From: Flavobacterium phycosphaerae
Lineage (GTDB): Bacteria; Bacteroidota; Bacteroidia; Flavobacteriales; Flavobacteriaceae
Reading direction: 5' to 3'
Length of the DNA: 64,000 nt
NCBI RefSeq assembly: GCF_010119235.1
Contig: NZ_JAAATZ010000001.1
Span: 1,022,501-1,086,500, forward strand
In this document: positions 63,521 to 64,000 of the stretch, in pieces
How positions within the stretch are numbered: the stretch's first letter is position 1
Layout: each line of letters begins with the position of its first letter
Made by a program: the position numbers and the translations under genes
Notes under the pieces: generated by a model
What the model saw: only the letters and a program-made list of their open reading frames with translations
The model's database searches: none
What the model was told of the DNA's origin: nothing

Positions 63521-63958
63521 ATGAAAGCTATAAGCCTAATTTTACTGACCATTTTCCTCGGAAAAAGTTGTTCCAACGAAGCACAAAACGACATCGCTAA
63601 CACCACCCTTCAGTATACAGCAACTACCCGAGGTTTTTTTCAAAAGATAGTAGTAATTAACCAAAAAGCCACTATTTCAAGAGACCGAAACGGGGTGGAA
63701 GCTCCGGAAGAAATTACGATTTCGGATGCTGATTGGAAGGAGTTGGTTGCCAGTTTTGAAAAAATTAATTTGGAAGAAGTTCCCAACTTAAAAGATCCGA
63801 CACAAAAACGTTTTTATGACGGTGCTGCTATAGCAGATCTTAAAATTCGCTATAAGGATAAAAATTATGAAACAGTCCCTTTTGACCATGGTTTTCCTCC
63901 GGCAGCCATTGAAAAACTGGTTACTAAAATAGTTTCCTTAGCCAAAGAAAAAGAATAA
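63521..63958 (+). CDS. Hypothetical lipoprotein between sufS and sufE
   Basis: A 145-residue protein with a lipobox (FLGKSCSNE, Cys about 17) that I do not recognise. The mature part is beta-rich and hydrophilic (TRGFFQKIVVINQKATI, DADWKELVASFEKINLEEV). The stop codon overlaps the sufE start (TAATG), so the two are translationally linked. Confidence 0.65.
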   Translation: MKAISLILLTIFLGKSCSNEAQNDIANTTLQYTATTRGFFQKIVVINQKATISRDRNGVEAPEEITISDADWKELVASFEKINLEEVPNLKDPTQKRFYDGAAIADLKIRYKDKNYETVPFDHGFPPAAIEKLVTKIVSLAKEKE

Positions 63959-64000
63959 TGACCATACAAGAAATACAAAATGAAATCGTTGACGAGTTTT
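63958..64000 (+). CDS. sufE: SufE sulfur-acceptor protein (3' end cut by window)
   Basis: Only the first 14 codons are inside the window, beginning MTIQEIQNEIVDEF. This matches the usual start of SufE, which receives sulfur from SufS. Position directly downstream of sufS and the overlap with the lipoprotein stop support the call. Confidence 0.75.
   Translation, partial: MTIQEIQNEIVDEF

Overview
The window looks like a chromosomal segment of a Flavobacterium-type bacterium (Bacteroidota, Flavobacteriaceae). The supporting signs are an AT-rich sequence, repeated Bacteroidota-style -7 promoter elements (TAnnTTTG, most often TATATTTG), and family-typical proteins: DUF4175, DUF4837, head-GIN, bacterial GH3, SPFH, LysM transglycosylase, and a SUF-type Fe-S system with no ISC genes in view. 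There is one tRNA (Cys), no rRNA, no intact insertion sequence, no CRISPR array and no recognisable phage.

Layout. 0-5.5 kb: the end of a surface-polysaccharide locus (GtrII-like membrane protein, GtrB-like GT2, rfbA-rfbC-rfbD without rfbB, and a chain-length-determinant-like protein). 5.5-16.3 kb: an almost entirely minus-strand run (conserved PNP-like protein, carboxypeptidase-regulatory-domain protein, GH3, SdpI, M23 peptidase, HTH regulator, Tex, NnrD, CDF transporter, RpiB), with a 58-residue tatA on the plus strand. 16.25-16.88 kb: a very AT-rich, gene-free stretch with DnaA-box-like 9-mers where gene orientation flips, which makes it an origin candidate. 17-26 kb: rnr, head-GIN, LysE, tRNA-Cys, folB, glnS, a YtxH/holin-like envelope module, an SPFH protein and a beta-barrel protein. 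26-35 kb: gltX, DUF4175, ybeY, mnmG (with a parS-like site on each side), a methyltransferase and a Skp-like lipoprotein. 35-45 kb: a PIF1-like helicase, DoxX, holB, a 252-bp array of exact 21-bp units, a small HTH protein, pgk, a five-LysM transglycosylase, DUF4837 and a GNAT protein. 45-54 kb: OmpA-like protein, S41 protease, rnpA, M1 and S8 peptidases and an MBL hydrolase, mostly on the minus strand. 54-64 kb: the suf cluster sufA-sufB-[four-helix-bundle gene]-sufC-sufD-[two membrane proteins, serine hydrolase]-sufS-[lipoprotein]-sufE.

Five genes (tex, sufA, sufD, a membrane-protein gene at 59.7 kb, and a small HTH gene at 39.6 kb) carry a frameshift. Each can be repaired by adding one base to a poly-A or poly-T run. 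The affected genes include essential-type functions, so this is either a homopolymer sequencing/assembly artefact or tolerated poly-A slippage; the sequence alone cannot decide.

The most unusual non-coding signals are the 21-bp array (39302-39553), the paired parS-like sites around mnmG, the origin-like AT-rich gap, a 7-bp repeat inside rfbD that could shift its frame, a similar 7-bp repeat in the tRNA-Cys -33 region, and the direct repeats that flank the four-helix-bundle gene inside the suf operon. No wholly new multi-gene system could be demonstrated.
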